Source of the DNA: Cyanobacteria bacterium QS_4_48_99
GTDB lineage: Bacteria > Cyanobacteriota > Cyanobacteriia > Cyanobacteriales > Rubidibacteraceae
Assembly (NCBI GenBank): GCA_003021505.1
Contig: PXPT01000094.1
Coordinates: 1 to 47,046, forward strand
Direction: 5' to 3'
Length of the DNA: 47,046 nt
Position 1 is the stretch's first letter. Every line of letters starts with the position of its first letter. Shown here one piece after another: positions 14,382-21,514 of the stretch. The position numbers and the translations under genes were made by a program. Under the pieces are notes generated by a model. That model was given only the letters and a program-made list of their open reading frames with translations, ran no database searches and was not told the DNA's origin.

Positions 14382-14455
14382 ACCTAACTTAAACACAAAA
14401 TATACAGAGTTAAATCTTTGCTTGTACCCAACGAAAGCTGCCAGATGCAAAACTT
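14382..14455 (+). promoter_or_regulatory. Conserved upstream element, copy 2 (before scyA)
   Basis: Gapless match to 9854-9927 (55 of 74 by my count), about 380 bp upstream of the scyA start. The conserved cores are ACCTAA-TTAAACA, TAAATCTTT-CTT and ACCCA-C-AAAGC. It is a likely common control site for G1-G5 and the scytonemin operon. Confidence 0.65.
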
Positions 14456-14760
14456 AAAAAAAGTTCGGTTTTTAAACCCAAACTGCGACTTCTCAACTAT
14501 AATTTTCTCCACTATTAATTAAAGATAGGAGAGGTCGTGTTGGGCTGTTAATCTGCTATTTCCATAGATAGAAAGGTACTTGGATCAAGAATGTGTGGAA
14601 GTAGAGAAGCTCTATAAAAATAAGAGCCACCCCTGATAGTGTAACAAAAATTGCTAGGAAATCTTCTTGGGACAAAGCAAAGTTTTAAAGTAGCTAACCA
14701 GGCAACTCTCTCGAAGAACCCACGGTAATGCCTTCAAGTTTCTAAAACTACGAAAAGCTA

Positions 14761-16530
14761 ATGACTGAAACCTCTAATCAACTAATCTCTCCAACAACTA
14801 TTGAGTTCAGTAATGCATCCGCATCGCTCTCAGTCGCCGAGGCGGTGGTCAAGATGCTAGAAGATGTGGGAGTACGTCAAGCTTTTGGCGTCTCTGGGGG
14901 CGCAATGGCATCCCTTTGGGCTGCCCTATCGAATAGCCAACAGCTCCAGGTGCTTCACTGCCGCCATGAGGGAGGAGCAGCCTTTGCTGCTACTGAGGCA
15001 CACTTTGCTAGTAATCGCCCGGTGGTGGTGTTCACGACAACCGGACCAGGCATTACCAATGCGCTAACTGGTCTGTTGGCAGCTCGTGGCGAGGGAGCAA
15101 AAGTAATTCTGGTGTCGGCTTCCACCTCAGCACCGAAGCGGGGACGGTGGGGAATTCAGGAAACCAGCAAGTACACAGTGCCTAGCGCGGGAATTTTTAC
15201 GCCGGGGGTGCTATTTAATGATGCGATCGCCATCGAAAGCGCCGAGCAACTCCCCCAAATATCTCGAAGGCTTGCCCAAGGTATGGCACAGCCGGGTGGC
15301 TTCGTTGCCCACTTGAATATTCCCGCAGACATCCAGAGCAGTTCCCTCGATACTCCCTTGCCCCGGCTAGACCTCTCCTATCCTTGGACAACTCCCAGTG
15401 AGGAAACAGTCTCGAAATCTGCCCAGTTGTTATCCGAAGGGTCATTTGCCATCTGGGTAGGTTTCGGTGCGCGGGGTGCGGAAGCCGAAATTCGCCAGCT
15501 TGCCGAAAAAACGGGAGCGGCTGTGATGTGCTCGCCGCGTGGCAAGGGCATCTTCCCCGAAGACCATCCCCAGTTTGTGGGTGTCACCGGGTTGGGCGGG
15601 CATAGCTCGGTGATGAAATACATGCAGGAGCAACCCCCTTTACGGACGCTAGTCCTGGGAACGCGTCTAGGCGAGCCTACTTCCTTCTGGAGTGATGCCA
15701 TGGTTCCCTCGAAAGGATTCGTACATGTCGACATTGACCCGGAAGTACCAGGGGTAGCGTATTCCTTCGCCGAAACATTTCCCATCCAGTCTGATGTGGG
15801 AGTTTTCCTGAGGGCGCTGCTCAAGCGAGATGTTGCCTCTGCACAAAATCCATCCACGGTACTACCTCATCCCCAGCCGGAGACAGTTGATTCTGGTTCG
15901 CAAAGCCCAGTGCGACCCGAAGCACTCATGGATGCGATTCAACAGGTAGTCGTTGACCGAAGCGATGCAGTTGTCCTGGCAGAGTCGGGTAACTCGTTTA
16001 CTTGGGCAACTCACCTACTGCGATTTAGCAAGCCACGTTATCGGGTTAGCACTGGTGTGGGCTCTATGGGTCATACCGTTACTGGCGTTGTAGGTGCTGC
16101 CCCAGCGCGAAATGGCAAAGCCGTCGCCATTACTGGGGATGGAGCCATGCTGATGAACAACGAGGTCAGCACAGCGGCCAAATACCAAATTCCCGCTGTC
16201 TGGATTGTCCTCAACGACGCACGCTACAACATGTGCGACCAGGGAATGGCTGCTCTAGGAATGCAAAATGTAGCCGATGCAGGAATTCCCCAGGCAGATT
16301 TCGGAGCTATTGCTCGCGGAATGGGAGCAGATGGGATTCGCGTTGAAAACGAGTCCGACCTCCAGGCAGCGCTGGAGAAAGCAATGGTATCGAGTGTTCC
16401 GTTTGTTGTCGATATCCTAATCGAGTCCACTCGAGCTGCACCCTCGCAAGGACGCAATCAAAGCTTGCGATCGCAAGAAGAAACCATCTCCAATTCTTCC
16501 GATAATCAAAAATCATTCCCCCTAGTCTAA
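14761..16530 (+). CDS. scyA: ScyA, thiamine-diphosphate-dependent scytonemin biosynthesis enzyme
   Basis: A 589-residue acetolactate-synthase-like enzyme. In the established pathway ScyA condenses indole-3-pyruvate (from tryptophan) with p-hydroxyphenylpyruvate to a beta-keto acid. The N-terminal pyrimidine-binding domain has GVSGGAMASLW and the catalytic Glu in CRHEGGAAF. The central domain has VHVDIDPEVPG. The C-terminal thiamine-diphosphate motif is GDGAMLMNNE with LNDARYN about 25 residues later. The length is normal for the family. The ATG at 14761 gives MTETSNQLIS. It is the first gene of the scy operon, 26 bp before scyB, and the shared upstream element lies about 300 bp before it. Confidence 0.95.
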   Translation: MTETSNQLISPTTIEFSNASASLSVAEAVVKMLEDVGVRQAFGVSGGAMASLWAALSNSQQLQVLHCRHEGGAAFAATEAHFASNRPVVVFTTTGPGITNALTGLLAARGEGAKVILVSASTSAPKRGRWGIQETSKYTVPSAGIFTPGVLFNDAIAIESAEQLPQISRRLAQGMAQPGGFVAHLNIPADIQSSSLDTPLPRLDLSYPWTTPSEETVSKSAQLLSEGSFAIWVGFGARGAEAEIRQLAEKTGAAVMCSPRGKGIFPEDHPQFVGVTGLGGHSSVMKYMQEQPPLRTLVLGTRLGEPTSFWSDAMVPSKGFVHVDIDPEVPGVAYSFAETFPIQSDVGVFLRALLKRDVASAQNPSTVLPHPQPETVDSGSQSPVRPEALMDAIQQVVVDRSDAVVLAESGNSFTWATHLLRFSKPRYRVSTGVGSMGHTVTGVVGAAPARNGKAVAITGDGAMLMNNEVSTAAKYQIPAVWIVLNDARYNMCDQGMAALGMQNVADAGIPQADFGAIARGMGADGIRVENESDLQAALEKAMVSSVPFVVDILIESTRAAPSQGRNQSLRSQEETISNSSDNQKSFPLV

Positions 16531-16556
16531 CTACACACCCTGACAAGGAGAGTCCC

Positions 16557-17603
16557 GTGAAGCTGTTTGAAACTACCGAGCAGATGGGTCACGAGCAAGT
16601 TCTTTTCTGCCGTGACGAAGAGTCGGATTTAAAAGCAATTATCGCCATCCATGACACGAGTTTGGGACCTGCCATGGGAGCAACACGCCTGTTGCCCTAC
16701 GCAGAAGAGGAAGCTGCTTTGCAAGACGTTCTTCGTCTCAGTCGCGGTATGACCTACAAGGCAGCTTGCGCGAACATTCCTGCTGGTGGCGGAAAAGCAG
16801 TCATTATTGCCGACCCGACCAACAAAACAGAACAACTGTTCAGGGCATACGGACGTTTTGTTGAGAGCCTGAAGGGACACTTTATCACAGGTCAAGATGT
16901 CAATCTTGCTCATCAAAATATTTGTCAAATTAATCGCGAAACCAATTATGTAGTTGGGGTGAATGCGGGATGTTCAGCTTCCACCACAGCTTTAGGCGTT
17001 TTACTAGGAATAAAAGCGGCTGTCGAGTTTCGTTTACAGAAACCAAGATTAGAGGGACTGAAAGTCGCCGTTCAGGGAGCTGGTAATGTCGGCCAAAATG
17101 TCTGTAAACTTTTATATGAACAGGGAGCAGAACTATTTGTTAGCGACATAAGCCAGAAAAAAACACAAGAAATTAAACGCTTTTATGGAGCAACAGTTGT
17201 ACCTCAAGATCAAATTCACTCCCTTGATGTTGATGTTTTTTCACCTTGTGCTTTAGGGGGAATTCTTAATAGCTCAACTATTCCTCATATTCAAGCTCCC
17301 GTCGTTGCTGGTGCTGCCAACAACCAGCTTGAAGACGAGCAGATTCACAGTAGGCTCCTAGAATCGCGGGGAATTCTTTATTGTCCAGATTATGTCATTA
17401 ATGCTGGCGGAATAATTGACGTTTACCACGACATGATTGGCTATGAAAGAGAAAAAGTATTAGAGAATACCAATCAAATTTGTGACACTCTGATTAGTAT
17501 CTTTAGAAGGGCCCAAAAGAAACAAACTACCACTCACGATGCAGCTAATAACCTTGCGAAAGAGCGCATTATGAAAGCCCATAAAACTAAGGTAAAAGCT
17601 TAA
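16557..17603 (+). CDS. scyB: ScyB, leucine-dehydrogenase-like tryptophan dehydrogenase
   Basis: A 348-residue Glu/Leu/Phe/Val dehydrogenase family protein. ScyB oxidatively deaminates tryptophan to indole-3-pyruvate for ScyA. The substrate domain has GPAMGATRLLPY and the catalytic Lys region GMTYKAACANIPAGGGKAV, then GQDVN. The NAD-binding Rossmann motif is VQGAGNVGQNV. The start is GTG at 16557 with a strong AAGGAG six bases upstream. It follows scyA by 26 bp and precedes scyC by 38 bp, so the three are almost certainly one transcript. Confidence 0.95.
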   Translation: MKLFETTEQMGHEQVLFCRDEESDLKAIIAIHDTSLGPAMGATRLLPYAEEEAALQDVLRLSRGMTYKAACANIPAGGGKAVIIADPTNKTEQLFRAYGRFVESLKGHFITGQDVNLAHQNICQINRETNYVVGVNAGCSASTTALGVLLGIKAAVEFRLQKPRLEGLKVAVQGAGNVGQNVCKLLYEQGAELFVSDISQKKTQEIKRFYGATVVPQDQIHSLDVDVFSPCALGGILNSSTIPHIQAPVVAGAANNQLEDEQIHSRLLESRGILYCPDYVINAGGIIDVYHDMIGYEREKVLENTNQICDTLISIFRRAQKKQTTTHDAANNLAKERIMKAHKTKVKA

Positions 17604-17641
17604 AAAAATCCGCAAGTGAAAAAAGTGACAAGGAATACCCT

Positions 17642-18598
17642 ATGCCCACCGAAGAAAATACCTTTGCCACCTCCGCTTATATCGCCACTTCGCCAGAGAC
17701 GGCTTTCGACTACCTCTGTCATTTAGAAAACCTCAACGAGTGGACGCTCTTTAGCCGTATGAAAGAGCAGGTAGATGAAAACACCTGGCTCGGAACTGCA
17801 TCGGGCTATCAAAGAAATCTCTACTATCACGTTAGGAAGATTGAGAATCAACCCTTCTATGGCGTGGAGTGGCACTGCGGGTTCGAGTACAACCATTACT
17901 TCCAGGTTTATCCCGTTTTCGTCTTTCCTGCTAGCTATATCGAACCTGACTCAGACGAGGCGGGAGTTTACTTCCACTGGCTCAGTTTTGTTGACCCCGA
18001 CCGACGCACCCCCATGATTATGCAGGGAATCGAGACTGTGCATACTTCCGAATGCCGTTCTCTTAAGGGGATTCTGGAACGCAATGAGGGTCACACTGAA
18101 CCAGCCGCAGGACGCTACACCATTGCCACCGACACCATCTACATTGATGCTCCCCTCGAACTAGGAGCTGAATATATAGCAGACCTGCGAAACACTGATG
18201 AATGGGCACATCTACTGCGATCGCGCGGGGATGTCTCCTCCACTTCGGGCGAGTTTCTCGACGAATACGACCAAACGGTCAAAGCCAGGTACCGCAAACA
18301 TGCTCTCAGCAGCTACTACCTCATCGAACAGGACTACTACTATCCCGACTACGGATTATACCAGCGCTCTCCTGTTCTGCTCATTCCCTGTTCCTACGCT
18401 TTCGGCAACTCCTCTGCCGGTGGATTTATCCAGCACCGAATCACTTTTTGGAAACCTGGTGAGACCCCCCGCCACGGCAAACAACAAATCGAGGACTACG
18501 GTGCCGAAAGCATGAACATTAAAAGGCTACTCGAAGCCAAGGCGGGCAATCTCGAAACGTTTGCCCGTGGGATGAGCTATATCTCTGCGCACTCCTAG
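17642..18598 (+). CDS. scyC: ScyC, scytonemin cyclase-like protein with two SRPBCC-type halves
   Basis: A 318-residue cytoplasmic protein that in the known pathway cyclises and decarboxylates the ScyA product to the tricyclic monomer ketone. It reads as two similar halves of the polyketide-cyclase/START type: one opens with ATSAYIATSPETAFDYLCHL-NLNEW, the other with ATDTIYIDAPLELGAEYIADL-NTDEW. The sequence is rich in Tyr and Trp. A ribosome-binding site AAGGA precedes the ATG at 17642. There is no signal peptide. It lies 38 bp after scyB and 103 bp before scyD. Confidence 0.93.
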   Translation: MPTEENTFATSAYIATSPETAFDYLCHLENLNEWTLFSRMKEQVDENTWLGTASGYQRNLYYHVRKIENQPFYGVEWHCGFEYNHYFQVYPVFVFPASYIEPDSDEAGVYFHWLSFVDPDRRTPMIMQGIETVHTSECRSLKGILERNEGHTEPAAGRYTIATDTIYIDAPLELGAEYIADLRNTDEWAHLLRSRGDVSSTSGEFLDEYDQTVKARYRKHALSSYYLIEQDYYYPDYGLYQRSPVLLIPCSYAFGNSSAGGFIQHRITFWKPGETPRHGKQQIEDYGAESMNIKRLLEAKAGNLETFARGMSYISAHS

Positions 18599-18631
18599 CT
18601 AATGCCTTGCAGTGGAGGTTGAAAAAAAAAA

Positions 18632-18649
18632 CTGGGTGCCTAGACCCAG
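18632..18649 (-). terminator. Terminator-like hairpin facing the minus strand between scyC and scyD
   Basis: CTGGGT-GCCTAG-ACCCAG forms a 6-bp stem, and on the minus strand it is followed by about ten T residues. This is the shape of an intrinsic terminator for leftward transcription, though no minus-strand gene is evident to its right nearby. It may protect scyA-scyC from antisense transcription or be chance. Confidence 0.4.
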
Positions 18650-18701
18650 GAGTGAGGAAGTATAGTCCACAACAAAGTTTACCACAGCATCTTACAAGCG
18701 A

Positions 18702-19976
18702 ATGAAACTTCATCACTTTTCTCTCACATTTTTAACATTTTGTCTAGCCCTTGTCTCTGGACCCAAAGTTGTAGAAGCGGCATCAATTAGTACTGTTGCC
18801 GATGGACTGAATAACCCATCCGATATTACTTTCGGTCCCGAAGGTGACCTTTATGTCACCGAAAAAGGTTCTGGGGGAGATGGGACAAGCGTGGCATCAC
18901 CTAGTGCGGCAGGTCAATCTTTACAATATGGCACCTCTGGTGCTGTGACCAAAATTGAGAATGGCGAAAAAGAGCGCGTACTTACCGATTACCCGTCGCT
19001 AGCACAAACTAACCAAACTTATGGTGCCGGTCCTCAGGATCTCCAATTTGATTCCGAGGGAAATCCTTATCTTCTGATGGGATATGCTGGTAATCCCCAG
19101 GTACGCAATACCGAACTAGATATCCCTGACCAACCCCGAGCTGGAGAGCTAGGAACACTCGGCAGTGTTGATTTTGAAGACAATTCTTACACCGAGATTG
19201 CCGATTTGGCTCAATATGAGTTGCAAAATAATCCCGATGGTGGCGATGTCATTAGCAACCCCTATAGCTTGGTAATTGAGAATGGGACTGCCAGGGTCAC
19301 TGATGCCGGTGCCAACGACCAGTTAAACGTGGGACTGGACGAAGGTAATATCAATCTGGAAACAGTGTATCCGGAACAGACCATAGAAGACCCACAATTT
19401 CCCGAGGACACGAGCAATCTACCTCCTGTTGCACAGGGGGAAGGGCCACCTGAGCAGTTTGATGTTCAATCCGTCCCCACAGGAAGCACAGTCGGTCCTG
19501 ATGGTGCTTTGTATGTCAGCGAGTTAACGGGTTTTCCCTACCCCAACAATGAAGCAAAAATCTATCGCATCGGAGCTGATGGGGAAAGAACTGTCTATGC
19601 CGAGGGCTTTACACAACTTACTGACGTAGCTTTCGACGACCAAGGCAATCTGTATGCCCTCGAGTACGCCACTGAGCCTCAATTTGAGGGTGATTTCACC
19701 AGTAGATTAGTCAAAGTTGCCCCAGATGGGACTCGCAGTTCCATCAAGGGGAATGGTCTATTCGCTTCGGGTGCCCTCGCAATGGGTCCGAATGATGAGG
19801 ATCTCTATATCTCCAACAGAAGCGCTTTTCCAGAAGGGGAAGTTTTGAGGGTTAACAATGCGGCGACTATCCCAGAACCTTCTTCTGTAGCAGGCACATT
19901 AGCATTTGGTGTCTTTGGCGCTGGCTTGTGGCTGAAGCGCAAGCGGAAACAGCTTCCTCAAGACTCCTCTAACTAG
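18702..19976 (+). CDS. scyD: ScyD/ScyE-family exported beta-propeller protein with PEP-CTERM-like tail
   Basis: A 424-residue protein with an N-terminal Sec signal peptide of about 26 residues (cleavage near VVEA-AS). The repeats VADGLNNPSDITFGPEGDLYV, PQDLQFDSEGNPYLL and VGPDGALYVSEL are typical of a propeller fold. The ScyD and ScyE proteins are thought to act in the periplasm during late scytonemin assembly, with the step not defined. The C terminus is PEPSS, a hydrophobic stretch AGTLAFGVFGAGLWL, then KRKRK, a PEP-CTERM sorting signal. Naming it scyD follows gene order; it is the only member of this subfamily here. The ATG at 18702 opens the signal peptide. Confidence 0.88.
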   Translation: MKLHHFSLTFLTFCLALVSGPKVVEAASISTVADGLNNPSDITFGPEGDLYVTEKGSGGDGTSVASPSAAGQSLQYGTSGAVTKIENGEKERVLTDYPSLAQTNQTYGAGPQDLQFDSEGNPYLLMGYAGNPQVRNTELDIPDQPRAGELGTLGSVDFEDNSYTEIADLAQYELQNNPDGGDVISNPYSLVIENGTARVTDAGANDQLNVGLDEGNINLETVYPEQTIEDPQFPEDTSNLPPVAQGEGPPEQFDVQSVPTGSTVGPDGALYVSELTGFPYPNNEAKIYRIGADGERTVYAEGFTQLTDVAFDDQGNLYALEYATEPQFEGDFTSRLVKVAPDGTRSSIKGNGLFASGALAMGPNDEDLYISNRSAFPEGEVLRVNNAATIPEPSSVAGTLAFGVFGAGLWLKRKRKQLPQDSSN

Positions 19977-19994
19977 AGCATCCGCTGAAATCGA

Positions 19995-20021
19995 GGGGGT
20001 TCATGTCACGCTTGAATCCCC
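19995..20021 (+). terminator. Possible partial terminator or processing hairpin after scyD
   Basis: GGGGGTTCA and TTGAATCCCC can pair with one bulge around the loop TGTCACGC. It is followed by CTTTCCCC rather than a clean T tract. It may weaken rather than stop transcription into the next gene. Confidence 0.3.
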
Positions 20022-20113
20022 TTTCCCCACTTCCTACTAACTTTCTACCTACTTCCTACTGAGCAAATCTGTGGGATTAGTAGGGTTCAAATTCCCAAAC
20101 CAGGAGATTAACG

Positions 20114-21193
20114 ATGGAATTAGGCAAAAAAATGTCCCTCGCCCTGACTGGCACCGGATTTATGGTGTTGGCAGCAGCAGGCGAAGCCCAGTCATTCGAG
20201 CTCACCTTGGACAAAACGATTGGATCTCAGAGCGGAGAACCAGGGCAACTCGCTCTTCCGCAGGGCGTAGACATCCAGGAAGGGAGCGAGAATATCTATG
20301 TTGCTGATTCAGAAAAAGACCGCATCGCCGTCTTTAATCAGCAAGGTGAATTTCAATCTGACTTTGGTCAAGACCAGATAGGCGATGAGCCAGCCCCCCT
20401 CACCTTTAATGACGAAACAGGACAACTTTTTGTCGGTGACGTGGGTGGTAACGAAATCGATGTCTTCAATCCGGATGGAACTTATGATCGCTCCTTTGGC
20501 GAATTTACTGTCGGCACGGAAAGACCTTTTGAAGGTCCTGCGGGAATGGCTTTCACTCCTGACAGCGAAACCTTATATGCCGCCAATTATGCTGGGGATG
20601 AGATTTTAAAATTTGACCCCGAGACTGGCGAACAACTTGATAGTATTGGCGTGCGTGGTGATGAAGCTGGGCAGTTATACGGACCAGCAGCTATAGACGT
20701 TTCTGAGAGTGGAAACCTCTATGTCAGCGAACAGCTCAATAGCCGCATTCAGGTACTCAATCCCGAAGGCGAGTCGATCCGCACGTTTGGTGAATCTCGC
20801 TTCCGACCAGTAAGACCGTCCTCATCTCAGCCTGTCCCAGCAGATATCGGACCAGGAGACCTTTCCGGTCCAGTAGATCTTACCCTAGACGAAGATAACA
20901 ACGTCTACGTAGCCGACACGCTCAACAACCGCATTCAGGCATTCGATTCTCAGGGAAATTACATCACCCAATTTAAAGAGTTTCCTGCCGATCCACCCGG
21001 TTATTTCTGGACAGTCGGCGCAAAATACGAAAATGGCAAGCTCTACACCTCTGATTTCTTCAACAATCGCGTTGTAGTAGCTGACAAGGTCCCCGAACCC
21101 TCCTCGGTGTTAGGTACAGCCTTGCTCGGAATTGGGGGTGCTGCGGTCATAGTGAAAAGACGCTTGCGTCAAAAGCTTGCAAGCCGTAGCTGA
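20114..21193 (+). CDS. scyF: NHL-repeat exported protein of the scytonemin cluster (ScyF-like), PEP-CTERM-like tail
   Basis: A 359-residue protein with a signal peptide (MELGKKMSLALTG start, cleavage near GEAQS). NHL repeats follow throughout: QLALPQGVDIQEGSENIYVAD, DRIAVFNQQGEFQSDFG, GPAGMAFTPDSETLYAAN, GPVDLTLDEDNNVYVAD and NNRIQAFDSQGNYITQF. NHL repeats form a beta-propeller that binds partners or small ligands. The tail has PEPSSVLG, a hydrophobic stretch, then KRRLRQK, as in the preceding gene. Of the scytonemin proteins the NHL type corresponds to ScyF; the symbol is less certain than for scyA-C. Start ATG 20114 after CCAGGAG. Confidence 0.82.
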   Translation: MELGKKMSLALTGTGFMVLAAAGEAQSFELTLDKTIGSQSGEPGQLALPQGVDIQEGSENIYVADSEKDRIAVFNQQGEFQSDFGQDQIGDEPAPLTFNDETGQLFVGDVGGNEIDVFNPDGTYDRSFGEFTVGTERPFEGPAGMAFTPDSETLYAANYAGDEILKFDPETGEQLDSIGVRGDEAGQLYGPAAIDVSESGNLYVSEQLNSRIQVLNPEGESIRTFGESRFRPVRPSSSQPVPADIGPGDLSGPVDLTLDEDNNVYVADTLNNRIQAFDSQGNYITQFKEFPADPPGYFWTVGAKYENGKLYTSDFFNNRVVVADKVPEPSSVLGTALLGIGGAAVIVKRRLRQKLASRS

Positions 21194-21286
21194 GGCAACG
21201 CAACGCTACTAAGTCAATGGCTTACTAGCGTGCCATTACAGTAGTTTTCGACGACCTGAGGTACACCAGGGTGTGAAATCGGGAAA

Positions 21287-21320
21287 GGGGGAAATTCCTT
21301 TAACCCTTAAACTTTCCCCC
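21287..21320 (+). terminator. Hairpin downstream of the ScyF-like gene
   Basis: GGGGGAAA (21287-21294) pairs perfectly with TTTCCCCC (21313-21320) around an 18-nt loop. There is no T tract after it. It may mark the end of the scy transcript or a processing point. Confidence 0.3.
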
Positions 21321-21386
21321 ACAAAGGAAAACCCCGTATTTCCTTAAGATGCAAACTGCTGTATTTGTCCTCGAAAATGTTTAATT

Positions 21387-21429
21387 CAGTGGTTCCCAGT
21401 CAATAGAAAGGTTTGGCTTGGAACCACTG
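21387..21429 (+). promoter_or_regulatory. Perfect 10-bp inverted repeat upstream of trpE
   Basis: CAGTGGTTCC (21387-21396) and GGAACCACTG (21420-21429) form an exact inverted repeat with a 23-nt spacer, about 80 bp before the trpE start. It could be an operator or an RNA hairpin in the leader. No T tract follows, so a simple terminator is less likely. Confidence 0.45.
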
Positions 21430-21478
21430 CACTTTATTTGAGCTTATTTATACAGATAAAAAAAAGACAGCTTCCATT

Positions 21479-21514
21479 ATGGTTGCGTGGAGACACAAGG
21501 GGTATGCGAGATGA
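21479..21514 (+). CDS. Possible 11-codon leader peptide overlapping trpE
   Basis: ATG at 21479 opens an 11-residue frame, MVAWRHKGYAR, ending TGA at 21512-21514. The stop overlaps the trpE ATG as ATGA, the classic geometry for translational coupling. It contains one Trp and one Tyr. There is no strong ribosome-binding site, and it may be chance. Confidence 0.25.
   Translation: MVAWRHKGYAR

Larger units (their letters stand above)
14072..14760. other. Intergenic region between the glycine-rich array and scyA
   Basis: 689 bp without a gene. From left to right it holds a CAGCAGCAG/CTGCTGCTG inverted repeat (14081-14143), a MITE-like foldback (14220-14315), and the second copy of the shared upstream element (14382-14455). 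About 300 bp of possible scyA leader follow. Confidence 0.6.

Noticed and set aside
21287..21514. Classical trp attenuator before trpE
   Set aside because: The short ORF has one Trp only and lies after the hairpin, and there is no T tract, so the textbook arrangement is absent.
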